DNA of 64,000 bases from Salinisphaera sp052044135. GTDB lineage: Bacteria > Pseudomonadota > Gammaproteobacteria > Nevskiales > Salinisphaeraceae. The notes beneath the pieces were generated by a model. It searched no databases. It had not been told where the DNA came from and worked only from the letters and a program-made list of their open reading frames with translations. Shown in pieces: positions 8,714 through 17,219 of this stretch (within the stretch, counting starts at the first letter, position 1; the number at the start of each line of letters is the position of its first letter). The translations under genes and the position numbers were made by a program. Where the stretch lies: the NCBI RefSeq assembly GCF_052044135.1, contig NZ_JBQDYF010000019.1, forward strand, positions 1 through 64,000, given 5' to 3'.

Positions 8714-10564
8714 ATGCCCGTCTATCGATCCCGAACCAGTACCCACGGCCGCAACATGGCCGGTGCCCGCGCCCTCTGGCGCGCGACCGGCATGGGCGAC
8801 GACGATTTCGGCAAGCCGATCATTGCCATCGCCAACAGCTTCACCCAGTTCGTGCCGGGGCATGTGCACCTGAAAGATCTGGGCCAACTGGTCGCCGGGG
8901 AAATCGCCGAAGCCGGCGGCGTGGCCAAGGAATTCAATACCATCGCGGTGGACGACGGCATCGCCATGGGCCACAACGGCATGCTGTATTCGTTGCCGTC
9001 GCGCGAGTTGATCGCCGACAGCGTGGAATACATGGTCAACGCGCACTGCGCCGATGCGCTGGTGTGCATTTCCAATTGCGACAAGATCACGCCCGGCATG
9101 CTCATGGCCGCCATGCGGCTGAATATCCCCACCGTGTTCGTCTCCGGCGGGCCGATGGAAGCGGGCAAGGCCGTCATCAAGGGGAGCAGTCGTTCCTTCG
9201 ACCTGGTCGATGCCATGGTGGTCGCGGCCGACGACAGCTACAGCGACGAGGACGTCGCGACCATCGAGCGCTCTGCCTGCCCCACGTGCGGCTCCTGTTC
9301 GGGCATGTTCACTGCCAACTCCATGAACTGTCTGACCGAGGCGCTCGGCCTGGCGCTGCCCGGCAACGGCTCGGTGCTGGCCACCCACAGCGATCGCGAG
9401 GCGTTGTTCCGCAACGCCGGTCGGACCATCGTGGATCTGGCGCGCCGTTATTACGAACACGACGACGAAAGCGCCTTGCCCCGCGGCATCGCCACACGTG
9501 CCGCGTTCGAAAACGCCATGAGCCTGGATATCGCCATGGGCGGGTCGACCAACACCGTCCTGCATCTGCTGGCCGCGGCCCGGGAAGGCGAAGTGGATTT
9601 CTCCATTGCCGAGATCGACGCACTCTCGCGTCGCGTGCCGTGCCTATGCAAGGTCGCCCCGGCCAAGGCCGACGTACATATGGAAGACGTGCATCGCGCC
9701 GGCGGCATCATGGCCATCCTCGGCGAGCTCGACCGCGCCGGCCTGCTGGATACGTCGCGGCCAACCATCCATTCGCCGACCCTGGGCGCCGCCCTCGCGC
9801 AGTGGGACATCATGCGCACCGAAGACGAGGCGGTGCGCAAGCTGTATCGCGCGGGCCCCGGCGGCATCCCGACCCAGACCGCATTCAGCCAGTCGACCCG
9901 CTGGGAAACGCTGGACACCGACCGCGAGACCGGCGTCATCCGTTCGGCGGATCATCCGTTTTCCGCCGACGGCGGGCTCGCCGTGCTGTTCGGTAACCTC
10001 GCGCCCGAGGGCTGTATCGTCAAGACCGCCGGCGTGGATGACTCGATCCTCAGCTTCACCGGCGCGGCTCGTGTCTATGAAAGCCAGGATGCGGCCGTGG
10101 CCGGCATTCTGTGCAACGAAGTCGCCGCGGGCGAGGTGGTCGTCATTCGCTACGAAGGCCCGAAGGGCGGCCCCGGCATGCAGGAAATGCTGTATCCGAC
10201 GAGTTATCTAAAATCCAGGGGGCTCGGCAAGGCTTGCGCGCTGATTACCGACGGCCGTTTTTCCGGAGGTACTTCGGGCCTGTCGATCGGCCACGTCTCA
10301 CCGGAGGCCGCCGAAGGCGGGCTGATCGGTCTGGTCGAGACCGGCGACGCCATCGCCATCGACATCCCCAATCGCACGATCGAACTCCAGGTCGACGACA
10401 CCACGCTGGCGGCTCGGCGCCAGGCGATGGAAGAGCAGGGCGCGGGCGCCTGGAAACCGCGCAACCGTCTGCGCAAGGTCTCACCGGCGCTCAAGGCCTA
10501 CGCTGCCCTGGCGACCAACGCGTCGAAAGGTGCGGTACGCGACGTCAGCCAGATTACGTTGTAG
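8714..10564 (+). CDS. ilvD: Dihydroxy-acid dehydratase
   Basis: A 616-residue protein closely matching the E. coli-type IlvD throughout (THGRNMAGARALWRATGM, then SFTQFVPGHVHLKDLGQLV). It dehydrates 2,3-dihydroxyisovalerate and its C6 homologue to the 2-oxoacids of valine and isoleucine biosynthesis. Iron-sulfur ligands are seen in SNCDKITPG and CPTCGSCSGMFTANSMN, and the C-terminal GRFSGGTSG active-site loop is intact. The start at 8714 is decided by GGAGG directly upstream and by the family N-terminus MPxYRS. Length is normal. It is divergent from the LysR gene, and no other ilv gene lies nearby. Confidence 0.97.
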   Translation: MPVYRSRTSTHGRNMAGARALWRATGMGDDDFGKPIIAIANSFTQFVPGHVHLKDLGQLVAGEIAEAGGVAKEFNTIAVDDGIAMGHNGMLYSLPSRELIADSVEYMVNAHCADALVCISNCDKITPGMLMAAMRLNIPTVFVSGGPMEAGKAVIKGSSRSFDLVDAMVVAADDSYSDEDVATIERSACPTCGSCSGMFTANSMNCLTEALGLALPGNGSVLATHSDREALFRNAGRTIVDLARRYYEHDDESALPRGIATRAAFENAMSLDIAMGGSTNTVLHLLAAAREGEVDFSIAEIDALSRRVPCLCKVAPAKADVHMEDVHRAGGIMAILGELDRAGLLDTSRPTIHSPTLGAALAQWDIMRTEDEAVRKLYRAGPGGIPTQTAFSQSTRWETLDTDRETGVIRSADHPFSADGGLAVLFGNLAPEGCIVKTAGVDDSILSFTGAARVYESQDAAVAGILCNEVAAGEVVVIRYEGPKGGPGMQEMLYPTSYLKSRGLGKACALITDGRFSGGTSGLSIGHVSPEAAEGGLIGLVETGDAIAIDIPNRTIELQVDDTTLAARRQAMEEQGAGAWKPRNRLRKVSPALKAYAALATNASKGAVRDVSQITL

Positions 10565-10713
10565 ATACAAGCGGCCATGGTCTCGACCCCAGAGCGCCGA
10601 GACCGGCCGGCTTCAATGCGAGCAGGGTACCGCTGCCCGCCGGCGGGTCGCTCCGAGCCGGCGTTTGCGCGCACAATGCGCGACTTGCGTGGTGTGTGCC
10701 GGAAGGGAAATTC

Positions 10714-11466
10714 ATGGAACAGACGGTCCTGTTGCTGATCGCAGCCCTGGTCGTGGGCATGTCCAAGGGCGGGTTGGCCTCGGCGGCGGCGATCTCGGTG
10801 CCGATGCTGTCGCTGTTCATGAACCCGATCCATGCTGCGGCGCTCTTGTTGCCGGTGTACATCGTTACCGACTGGGTCGCGGTGTGGCTGTACCGGCACG
10901 AGTACTCGGGCCGGAATCTCGTGATCCTGATTCCGTCCATGCTGCTCGGGGTTGCTGTCGCCACGGTGGTCACGCCGTATACGCCGGAAAGTCTGTTGTT
11001 GATCGTCACCGGCCTGATCGGTCTGTGGTACTGCCTGCGCACCTGGCTCCGGCGCGGCGTGGCCGAGCGGACCGAAGCCCGCGTGTTGCCCGGTGTGTTC
11101 TGGGGCACCATCACCGGGATCACCAGCTTCATCACCCATTCCGGTGGGCCGCCGGCGCAGGCTTATCTCCTGCCGCAACGGCTGCCGAAACTGAAATTCG
11201 CCGGAACCATCGCGATCGCGTTCGCGGCCTGCAATCTGGCCAAGTTGCCGGCGTACTGGGAAATCGGTAATCTGCACGACCTGAACTGGCAGACCACGCT
11301 GGCGCTGGCCGCGACCGGGATCGTCGGCACCCGTATCGGGCGTGCGATCTCGCTCGTACTCTCCGAGAGCAGTTATCGGCGGGTGATCGAAACCATGCTG
11401 TTTCTGCTATCGATCATCCTGCTGGGCAAGGGCGGCTGGATGCTGCTGCACCCAACGCTCGCCTGA
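10714..11466 (+). CDS. TauE/SafE-family permease
   Basis: A 250-residue membrane protein with about seven to eight hydrophobic segments. It has the TauE/SafE (DUF81) opening GMSKGGLASAAAISVPML and the internal repeat-related segment GFWGTITGITSFITHSGGPPAQAYLL (residues about 128-153; the first G reads V in this protein). Members export sulfite or sulfonates or move other organic anions. The gene lies 149 bases after ilvD on the same strand and has its own ribosome site (GGAAGGGA). The substrate is unknown. Confidence 0.85.
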   Translation: MEQTVLLLIAALVVGMSKGGLASAAAISVPMLSLFMNPIHAAALLLPVYIVTDWVAVWLYRHEYSGRNLVILIPSMLLGVAVATVVTPYTPESLLLIVTGLIGLWYCLRTWLRRGVAERTEARVLPGVFWGTITGITSFITHSGGPPAQAYLLPQRLPKLKFAGTIAIAFAACNLAKLPAYWEIGNLHDLNWQTTLALAATGIVGTRIGRAISLVLSESSYRRVIETMLFLLSIILLGKGGWMLLHPTLA

Positions 11467-12054
11467 GTGTGACACCCGGCGTCCAACGACAGGATTCCGC
11501 GGCCCGGCCCCGAACGATGCGGTCGTCGCCTGCCGGAGATGCAGACTTGCAACGTCGCATCGGCGAATGGGTGGCCAAACCGCGGCGACTGGGGTGTGAG
11601 GCCGTGTCGTTCCCGATGCCATCGACCCTTTCTGGGGTTTGAAGGATACGGGTGCCGCAACGAAGGTTGACCGCTTATTGGGACGGGTTCGTGACGTCCG
11701 CTCCGGGGCTGGCACGCCTGCGTTTGGCCAGCCGGACCACGACCACCGTTGCGCTGGCTCTGGGTGCGACCTATCGAAAGGCTGGCCGATCGAATCGGTG
11801 GAAAACAACAACTACCGGCGAGAAAACAGCAGTTGCCGCGCAACGTCCGATCGGCTCGCTTGGAGCACGAGAGGGCGCAGCAATAGGCTGCGCGAGCGGC
11901 CTTGCAGCGTATCGATCAGATCGTGCCCAACCTGGGGCGTGATTTTTTCAGCCGCTGACTGCGGGGTTTTCCTGCGTTGCGGCATCGCCGCGCTGGGCGC
12001 GCACAGGCCGGGCCGGGTAGGCATCTCCTGTCGATCCTGGATTACCGGGCCGGT
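11467..12054. other. Intergenic region with probable gene remnant
   Basis: These 588 bases lie between convergent genes (TauE-like plus, VOC minus). Apart from the FUSC-like fragment at 11652-11786 I see no supported gene, RNA or repeat. Several open frames cross the region, but none has family-like sequence or a good start. Confidence 0.45.
11652..11786 (+). pseudogene. Possible 5' remnant of a FUSC/aromatic-acid exporter gene
   Basis: A GTG codon at 11652 preceded by GAAGGATACGG opens a frame whose first 45 residues (RRLTAYWDGF, then SAPGLARLRLASRTTTTVAL) resemble the N-terminus of FUSC-family inner-membrane transporters, which begin with a SDPGLxRLRxAxRTTLAV pattern. After about residue 40 the hydrophobic continuation is lost and the frame becomes polar with no family similarity. 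I read this as a truncated gene with its original ribosome site. The assignment rests on a short stretch and is tentative. Confidence 0.3.
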
Positions 12055-12480
12055 CTATGTCGCGAAAAGCTGGCCGCGATCCTTGAACGCCTTGAATTCG
12101 AGCGCATTGCCGCAGGGGTCGAACAGGAACATCGTCGCCTGTTCGCCGGGCTCGCCCTTGAAGCGGATATACGGCTCGATCACGAACTCGGTGCCGAGCG
12201 CGCGCAATCGTTCGGCCAGCGCTTCCCATTCGGCCCATTCGAGCACGATGCCGAAGTGGGGCACCGGCACGTCGTGGCCGTCGACGGCATTGGTATGGGC
12301 GTGTGCCTGGGCGGGCGTCTTCGGGTGCTCGTGAATCACGAGCTGGTGGCCATAGAAGTCGAAATCCACCCACTGATCGCTGGACCGGCCCTCGCTCAGG
12401 CCGAAGGTCTCGCCATAGAAACGGCGCGCGGCGGGCAGGTCGTGAACCGGTATCGCCAGGTGAAAGGGGGAGAGCGCCAT
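12055..12480 (-). CDS. VOC/glyoxalase-like dioxygenase superfamily protein
   Basis: A 141-residue single-module VOC protein (two beta-alpha-beta-beta-beta repeats). Candidate metal ligands are His in FHLAIPVHD (about residue 6), His in VPHFGIVLEW (about 65) and Glu in FDPCGNALEFKAF (about 123). The FDPCGNxLEF ending is a hallmark of this superfamily. It may be a small metal-dependent isomerase, lyase or dioxygenase; the substrate is unknown. The ATG at 12480 is chosen because homology starts at MALSPFHLA. It sits downstream of the phosphate module on the same strand, 84 bases after the DUF47 gene, and may be read through from it. Confidence 0.8.
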   Translation of the reverse strand: MALSPFHLAIPVHDLPAARRFYGETFGLSEGRSSDQWVDFDFYGHQLVIHEHPKTPAQAHAHTNAVDGHDVPVPHFGIVLEWAEWEALAERLRALGTEFVIEPYIRFKGEPGEQATMFLFDPCGNALEFKAFKDRGQLFAT

Positions 12481-12564
12481 GTTGCCGCCTCGAGTTGACT
12501 GGGCCTCTGAGTGTAGCCGCAAGTCAGGGGCGCGACACGAGAACACATGCGTCGATCGGCGCGC

Positions 12565-13317
12565 TCAGGCGATCTTGGCTACGATGTCGTGAAGCACTTC
12601 CCCGGCTCGGGCCACGCGGTCCGCGCCGTTGGACATGTGCCGATACACCTCGCGGCGTTTGAGGATTTCCAGAACGAAGCCGACCGCCGAGCTCACGGCC
12701 GATGTTTCCCGCGCATTCAACTCGCCGGTCAGAACCGCCAGCGCGTCGGCGCTGCGTTGTTGTTCCGGTGTCAGGGTTGCTCGGTAGTGCTCGGCGTCGA
12801 ACAACTCACCGAGAGCGCGGCGATAGACTTTTTCGGTGGCACGCTCGGTTTTTCGAGCCGCGTCGGCATGCTGCTCGGCCGTCAGCGGGTCATCGGCAAG
12901 GCAGGCAAAGCCCTGCTGCAGCGCCAGTGCACCGCGGTGCATCAGATCGGCCATGGCACGAGTGTGTTCGTCCGGCTCGAGCTGGAGCACGCGCATTTCC
13001 TGAACCGTTGCCTTGGCATAGTTGAGGATCTCATCGATCGCGGCAATCGAGCGGTACACATCCTCGCGATCGATGGGGGTGGCAAATGCGCGATGCAGGG
13101 TGGTCATGTTGTCGGCCTTGAGCGTGTCACCTTGCTTTTCCAGGGCGAGCACACGCCGGGCGACGTCTTCATCGGCGCCTTGCATGTAGGTGACGAAGAC
13201 TTCGGTTGCGGCCACGGCAAGGTCGCATTGGGCATTCAGCCGGGCATAGAAATCCGGGGTGCGCGGGAAAATGCGCGCCAACCAACGGCGGGTCCGAGAT
13301 TCCGTATCATTGCCCAT
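12565..13317 (-). CDS. DUF47/PhoU-like Pit accessory protein
   Basis: A 250-residue, mostly alpha-helical acidic protein of the DUF47 (TIGR00153, PhoU-related) family: FPRTPDFYARLNAQCDLAV near the start, ALEKQGDTLKADNMTTLHRAFATPIDREDV around residues 58-87. The family pairs with Pit phosphate permeases and is thought to restrain or tune phosphate uptake. It starts only 18 bases after the stop of the pit gene, so the two form an operon. In many genomes the DUF47 gene precedes pit; here it follows. Confidence 0.88.
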   Translation of the reverse strand: MGNDTESRTRRWLARIFPRTPDFYARLNAQCDLAVAATEVFVTYMQGADEDVARRVLALEKQGDTLKADNMTTLHRAFATPIDREDVYRSIAAIDEILNYAKATVQEMRVLQLEPDEHTRAMADLMHRGALALQQGFACLADDPLTAEQHADAARKTERATEKVYRRALGELFDAEHYRATLTPEQQRSADALAVLTGELNARETSAVSSAVGFVLEILKRREVYRHMSNGADRVARAGEVLHDIVAKIA

Positions 13318-13335
13318 GATCGTATGTCGTTGCGC

Positions 13336-14370
13336 TCAATGTATAACCGTCAATGCCAGCCAGCATACGCTGGCGCCAGCGAGCGCCGCGCCCGGCAGGG
13401 TGATTACCCAGGTAAGCACGATTTCGCGTGCCTTGAGCCAGTGTACCCGGCGCACGTGCTCCGACGCGCCGATGCCCATGATCGACGAATTCACCACGTG
13501 TGTCGTCGACACCGGCCCGCCGAACAACGACGCGCCGAACACCACCGCGGAGGACGTCATCTGGGCGTCCAGGCCGTGGATGGGGCGCAGCTTGTAGATG
13601 CCGAAACCGACGGTGCGCACGATTCGCCAGCCGCCGAGGACCGTGCCCAGGGTCATGCACGATGCGCTCAGCGCGATTACCCAGACCGGCACCCGAAACG
13701 CCGGCAACACGCCGGCCAGCACCAGCAGCAACGTAATGATGCCCATGCCTTTCTGGGCGTCGTTGGCGCCATGCGAGAAAGCCAGCGCTGCGGCCGTCAG
13801 CCATTGGCCCTGGCGTAGTCGTCGATTGACCGAGGGATGTGCGGCCCGCAGCAGAAATCGCATCAGCCGATGAACAAGCCAGCCGATGAGGAAACCGGCC
13901 GGCGGTGACAGCAGCAGGGACAACAAGACCTTGGTCACCCCCATCATCTGGCCGTGTGCCAATGCGTCCATGCCCCAGTTGACCGCGCCGGCGCCGGTGC
14001 TGACCCAAACCGCACCGACCAGACTCCCGACCAGGGCGTGCGTGGATGACGACGGCATCGCCCACCACCAGATGATGACGTTCCATACCACCGCTCCCAG
14101 GACGCCGCAGACGACCACGAGGACACCGAGCGAGCGCGGCAGGCCGCCGAGGTCGACGAACCCGCCGATCGTATCGGCCACCGCGGTGCCGGCGACGATC
14201 GGGCCGGCGAATGTAAACAGGCCCACCAGGATAACGGCCTGCAGCGGCGTCATCGCCCGCGACGCCACCAGGGTCGCGACCATGTTGGCGGCATCGTTGA
14301 AGCCGTTGGTGAAATCGAAGGCGAGTACCACGGCAATACCGGCGACCAGGAGTATCGCGAGCGTTGTCAT
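13336..14370 (-). CDS. Low-affinity inorganic phosphate transporter, Pit family
   Basis: A 344-residue membrane protein with the two Pit signature repeats: GFNDAANMVATLVASRAMTP near residue 26 and SHGANDAQKGMGII near residue 210. It moves metal-phosphate with protons. The C-terminal part has the SxMTLGTVLGGWRIVRTVG and HGLDAQM segments conserved in PitA-like proteins, but it is shorter than the roughly 500-residue E. coli PitA and of the common short bacterial type. The start at 14370 begins MTTLAILLVAG; the ORF continues upstream without homology. The PPK2 gene lies upstream and the DUF47 partner downstream. Confidence 0.92.
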   Translation of the reverse strand: MTTLAILLVAGIAVVLAFDFTNGFNDAANMVATLVASRAMTPLQAVILVGLFTFAGPIVAGTAVADTIGGFVDLGGLPRSLGVLVVVCGVLGAVVWNVIIWWWAMPSSSTHALVGSLVGAVWVSTGAGAVNWGMDALAHGQMMGVTKVLLSLLLSPPAGFLIGWLVHRLMRFLLRAAHPSVNRRLRQGQWLTAAALAFSHGANDAQKGMGIITLLLVLAGVLPAFRVPVWVIALSASCMTLGTVLGGWRIVRTVGFGIYKLRPIHGLDAQMTSSAVVFGASLFGGPVSTTHVVNSSIMGIGASEHVRRVHWLKAREIVLTWVITLPGAALAGASVCWLALTVIH

Positions 14371-14546
14371 GGGCTCCTGTGGCGGATAACCGGCCGGCTC
14401 GGGGCGACGGGGAGCGCGTCGGGTCGACATCCGGGCCGCGATTGGCGACAGCGCGCCCGCCGGCGCGCCAGTGCCGCGCAAGCCTTGGCGTTCTCAGTTC
14501 GCAACACGGCGGGTTTGGCGAGCGATGGCGGCTTGCTTGCGGGGCA

Positions 14547-15356
14547 TCAGGCCGCGATCATGCCGTTTTTCAGGCACGCTTCATCGTAGGTGAACACCAC
14601 ATCGGGATTGGGTAGAACCAGGCTTTCATCCTTGCCGTCGTAGTCCAGTCGCAGCAGCAGATCCTTGATGACATTGAGGCGCGTCACCCGCTTGCGGTCA
14701 GCCCGAACAACGGTCCACGGCGTCAGCGGCGCATGGGTGCGCGCGAACATTTCATTGCGCGCCTGGCTATAGGCGTCCCAGTGCCGGACTGCCTCGGCGT
14801 CGATCGGGCTGATCTTCCACTGTTTGAGCGGGTCCCGGCGACGCTCGTCCAGGCGTTCAGTCTGCTCGGCCTGACTGATATCAAGATAGTATTTGAAAAG
14901 TTTGATTCCCGAGCGGACCAGCATGTGCTCGAAATCGATGACCGTGGCCATGAATTCCTCGTACTGGTCGTCGTCACAGAACCCCATCACTGTCTCGACA
15001 CCCGACCGGTTGTACCAGCTGCGGTTGAACAGAACGAATTCTTCGGCGATCGGCAGATGTGCCACGTAACGCTGAAAATACCAGGCACTGCGATCGGCCT
15101 CCGACGGGCGCCCCAGCGCGACAACGCGCGTCTCCCGCGGGCTCAGGTGCTGGACGATGCGCTTGATGGTGCCGTCCTTGCCCGCGGCATCGCGGCCCTC
15201 AAAGATAACCAGAATCTTGTCGTGGTAGCGAATGAAGTGGCGTTGCAACTTCACCAGTTCAATCTGCAGGCGGCGCAGCGTGTGCTTGTACTCTTTCTTG
15301 GGGATCGCCGCGACCGCCGGTGCGGTCGGTCGGGCCGGAGAATGCTTTGTGCTCAC
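14547..15356 (-). CDS. ppk2: Polyphosphate kinase 2
   Basis: A 269-residue PPK2-family enzyme that uses polyphosphate to phosphorylate nucleotides, or the reverse. Walker A is FEGRDAAGKDGTIKR near residue 53, the second motif reads LFNRSWYNRSGVE near 108, and the lid motif ERRRDPLKQWKISPID lies near 170. Length and motifs fit the one-domain class. A GTG start at 15356 is chosen because GAAGGGAGCGA lies at a good distance upstream; an ATG at 15395 is possible but adds non-conserved residues. With Pit and DUF47 downstream on the same strand it makes a phosphate uptake/storage neighbourhood. Confidence 0.9.
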   Translation of the reverse strand: MSTKHSPARPTAPAVAAIPKKEYKHTLRRLQIELVKLQRHFIRYHDKILVIFEGRDAAGKDGTIKRIVQHLSPRETRVVALGRPSEADRSAWYFQRYVAHLPIAEEFVLFNRSWYNRSGVETVMGFCDDDQYEEFMATVIDFEHMLVRSGIKLFKYYLDISQAEQTERLDERRRDPLKQWKISPIDAEAVRHWDAYSQARNEMFARTHAPLTPWTVVRADRKRVTRLNVIKDLLLRLDYDGKDESLVLPNPDVVFTYDEACLKNGMIAA

Positions 15357-15644
15357 GAACTCGCTCCCTTCACGGCGCGTTGTGCGCGGTATCACGAATG
15401 CCGTGTGCGCTGGCCGTCAGGTTCGATCATAAGCGACGCGCCGCATCGACGTCTTCCCGGCGCGACTCACCCCGGCACCGAATAGCCCGCAGGGCCGGTC
15501 TTACCCGGTGGCCGGATATGGGTCACTGGGCATTTTCGGCCTCGCGCGACGGCCCCGCGCCCGTGACAAGGGCCGCCTTATCTGCCGGCGGATGTCAGTG
15601 CGTTGCCCGGTCGTCGCGACCGGGCGCGGGCGATGCGGCCTCAA
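15357..15644. other. Intergenic region upstream of ppk2
   Basis: GC-rich, without a convincing ORF. Together with the repeat at 15645-15825 it fills the gap between ppk2 and the sulfotransferase-like gene, both on the minus strand. Presumably it contains the ppk2 promoter. Confidence 0.4.
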
Positions 15645-15825
15645 TATTAATCCGGCATCAAAACAGCTGACTTCATCCGCTGTTTTCAACGCCTTCAAAA
15701 ATAAAAGCCGGCGCCTGTCCGTCTTTTATTTTCAGAGGCTTCGCGGCCAATGGCCGTGGCGAGCATGCGGTCGCATACGCGCGCTATTAACCCAAAAAAT
15801 CATCTATTTTTGTGCCGGACTAATA
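15645..15825. mobile_element. MITE-like 181-bp hairpin-rich element, copy 1
   Basis: The element is bounded by TA and by inverted ends TTAATCCGGCA at 15647-15657 and, reverse-complemented, TTAGTCCGGCA at its right end. Inside are strong inverted repeats: ACAGCTGA/TCcGCTGT, a perfect 10-bp AAAATAAAAG/CTTTTATTTT stem, GGCCAATGGCC and ATGCGgtCGCAT. It matches 41240-41420 in reverse orientation over the whole 181 bases, with about 13 differences counted by eye. TA at both borders is what a Tc1/mariner-IS630 type transposase would leave. The AT-rich stems contrast with the GC-rich surroundings. Its right end contains the stop codon of the sulfotransferase-like gene. Confidence 0.75.
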
Positions 15826-16884
15826 GTAGCCGTAGGCGCCCAGATCCAGGGCGAGGGCGTCGGCGATTCGGCGATTGCCCTCGGCATAGTGTCGCCGGAT
15901 GGTTTCGGCGGTATCGGCCCGCAGTTCAATCGCGGAACCGCGCCCGGTCAGCCTGGGGGGTATGGTGATTTCGAACTCCCCACGCGGCGACTTGAATGCC
16001 AGCAGTGGCCGTAGCGCCCAACGGTCGCGCCCCATCGAACGGGTATTGGAAGGGCGCCGGTTGAGTTCCGTGTCGATCGCCGGCGCATTCAGAAATCGCC
16101 GAACCGTGTGGGCGAATTCGTCAAAGGCGCTCGCCATGCGCTCAATCGGCAGGAAGCACACGTCCTCCGCTGGCAGCACGCGGGTCAGGCATTCGTGCAG
16201 CGTTGCATACTCCATCGGATAGAACATGTTCCCCGCGCCGGCCGGTCGGCCGGTGAGCAGACGCGCGACCCGGCGTTCGAAGTCTTGTTGCGATGCGCCG
16301 ATGATCTTGCGGGACAACTGCACATAGCTTGAGGCCAGCAGCAGATCCTGGCGCCGAATCATCAGCAGGATGCGAACGCGCGCGAAACCCAGTCGGCGCG
16401 CTCCCTGGTCGAATGCCGCGAGATTGTCGCGCAACCGTCCGCGTTCGAACGCATCCGGCATGGCGCGGATGCCGAAATGATTGAGCCGCGTGATCGCCTC
16501 CTCGGAGATCAGCACCGATCGTTGCGCGCGCCCCTGTTTGAGAAAGGGCGACAGGAATTGCTGCAGAAAGGCGTCGCCGTGGTCGCGCCAGAACCCGGGG
16601 TCCTTTTGAAATGCATCGGAGAATCGGCGAACCCCGTAGCGATTGCGGCGATAGCGATAGGCCGGGAGCCTGGCGTTTTGCGCCCCCGGCATCAAATACT
16701 GCCCGGGCATGAGGTGGGGGAAGACGTTGCCGTGCAGATACGAACTGGCCGCCTTGGGCAGACCGATATGCAGATACAGTACCGGTTCGGATGGTGGCCC
16801 GCTCGCGTCCGTGGCGGCGGTGTGCTGACTCGTCGTATCGGCGTCCATGCAGGCGGCCTGCGCCAGGGACTGGTCGCGGTTCAT
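15820..16884 (-). CDS. Sulfotransferase-like protein
   Basis: A 354-residue protein with the PAPS-binding P-loop-like segment LHIGLPKAASSYLHGNVFP near residue 39, in the place of the canonical HIGxxKTGTTxL; the usual TGT is AAS here. A second conserved stretch, MIRRQDLLLASSYVQLSR near residue 183, corresponds to the R-(x)-Q/D-x-xxSxY 3'-phosphate motif. It would transfer sulfate to a carbohydrate or another acceptor, or be a non-catalytic relative. The last codons (TAC TAT TAG) end inside the MITE-like element, so the present stop is supplied by that element and the native C-terminus may have been slightly longer. An upstream ribosome site is weak. No other polysaccharide or PAPS genes are adjacent. 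Confidence 0.75.
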   Translation of the reverse strand: MNRDQSLAQAACMDADTTSQHTAATDASGPPSEPVLYLHIGLPKAASSYLHGNVFPHLMPGQYLMPGAQNARLPAYRYRRNRYGVRRFSDAFQKDPGFWRDHGDAFLQQFLSPFLKQGRAQRSVLISEEAITRLNHFGIRAMPDAFERGRLRDNLAAFDQGARRLGFARVRILLMIRRQDLLLASSYVQLSRKIIGASQQDFERRVARLLTGRPAGAGNMFYPMEYATLHECLTRVLPAEDVCFLPIERMASAFDEFAHTVRRFLNAPAIDTELNRRPSNTRSMGRDRWALRPLLAFKSPRGEFEITIPPRLTGRGSAIELRADTAETIRRHYAEGNRRIADALALDLGAYGYY

Positions 16885-17219
16885 TTTTACCCGAGGAAAA
16901 GTCGATTATCAATTTTCGCGATTATCTCAGCCATGGGTGTGCGCGATGTAACAAAAAAAAGACGCAATAAACTGAAAATACGGCAGTTATATGGTAGTTA
17001 CATTTAAACCTGCGAAGATGCGATGCCACGTTTCAGGCTGCGATATCCCGTGTTGCGCCCGGATGTCTGGCCGGATATATCAGAAGGCCTGCGCGCCGGC
17101 ACAACACGCGTGACGCTGTCGTGGCGGTCGCCGATGGACGCATTGGGCGCCGATCACGCAACACGAGCCCATGCGCGATCGACGCGCATGGGCGGCGTGA
17201 AGGAGAGTCTGCTTGTGGC
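16885..17219. other. Intergenic region, no gene seen
   Basis: This gap lies between the sulfotransferase-like gene start and the GGDEF gene stop. It begins with an AT-rich stretch (16905-17010) that likely holds the sulfotransferase promoter and ends with the stem-loop at 17167-17193. No supported ORF. Confidence 0.5.
17167..17193 (-). terminator. Stem-loop after the PAS-GAF-GGDEF gene
   Basis: GCCCATGCGCG and CGCGCATGGGC form a perfect 11-bp stem with a 5-base loop, 27 bases past the stop of the minus-strand GGDEF gene. No T-run follows, so it is either a factor-assisted terminator or a 3'-end stabilising hairpin. Confidence 0.5.

Noticed and set aside
12547..13818. A 423-codon plus-strand frame
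   Set aside because: Antisense to the DUF47 and Pit genes, both of which have strong family motifs.
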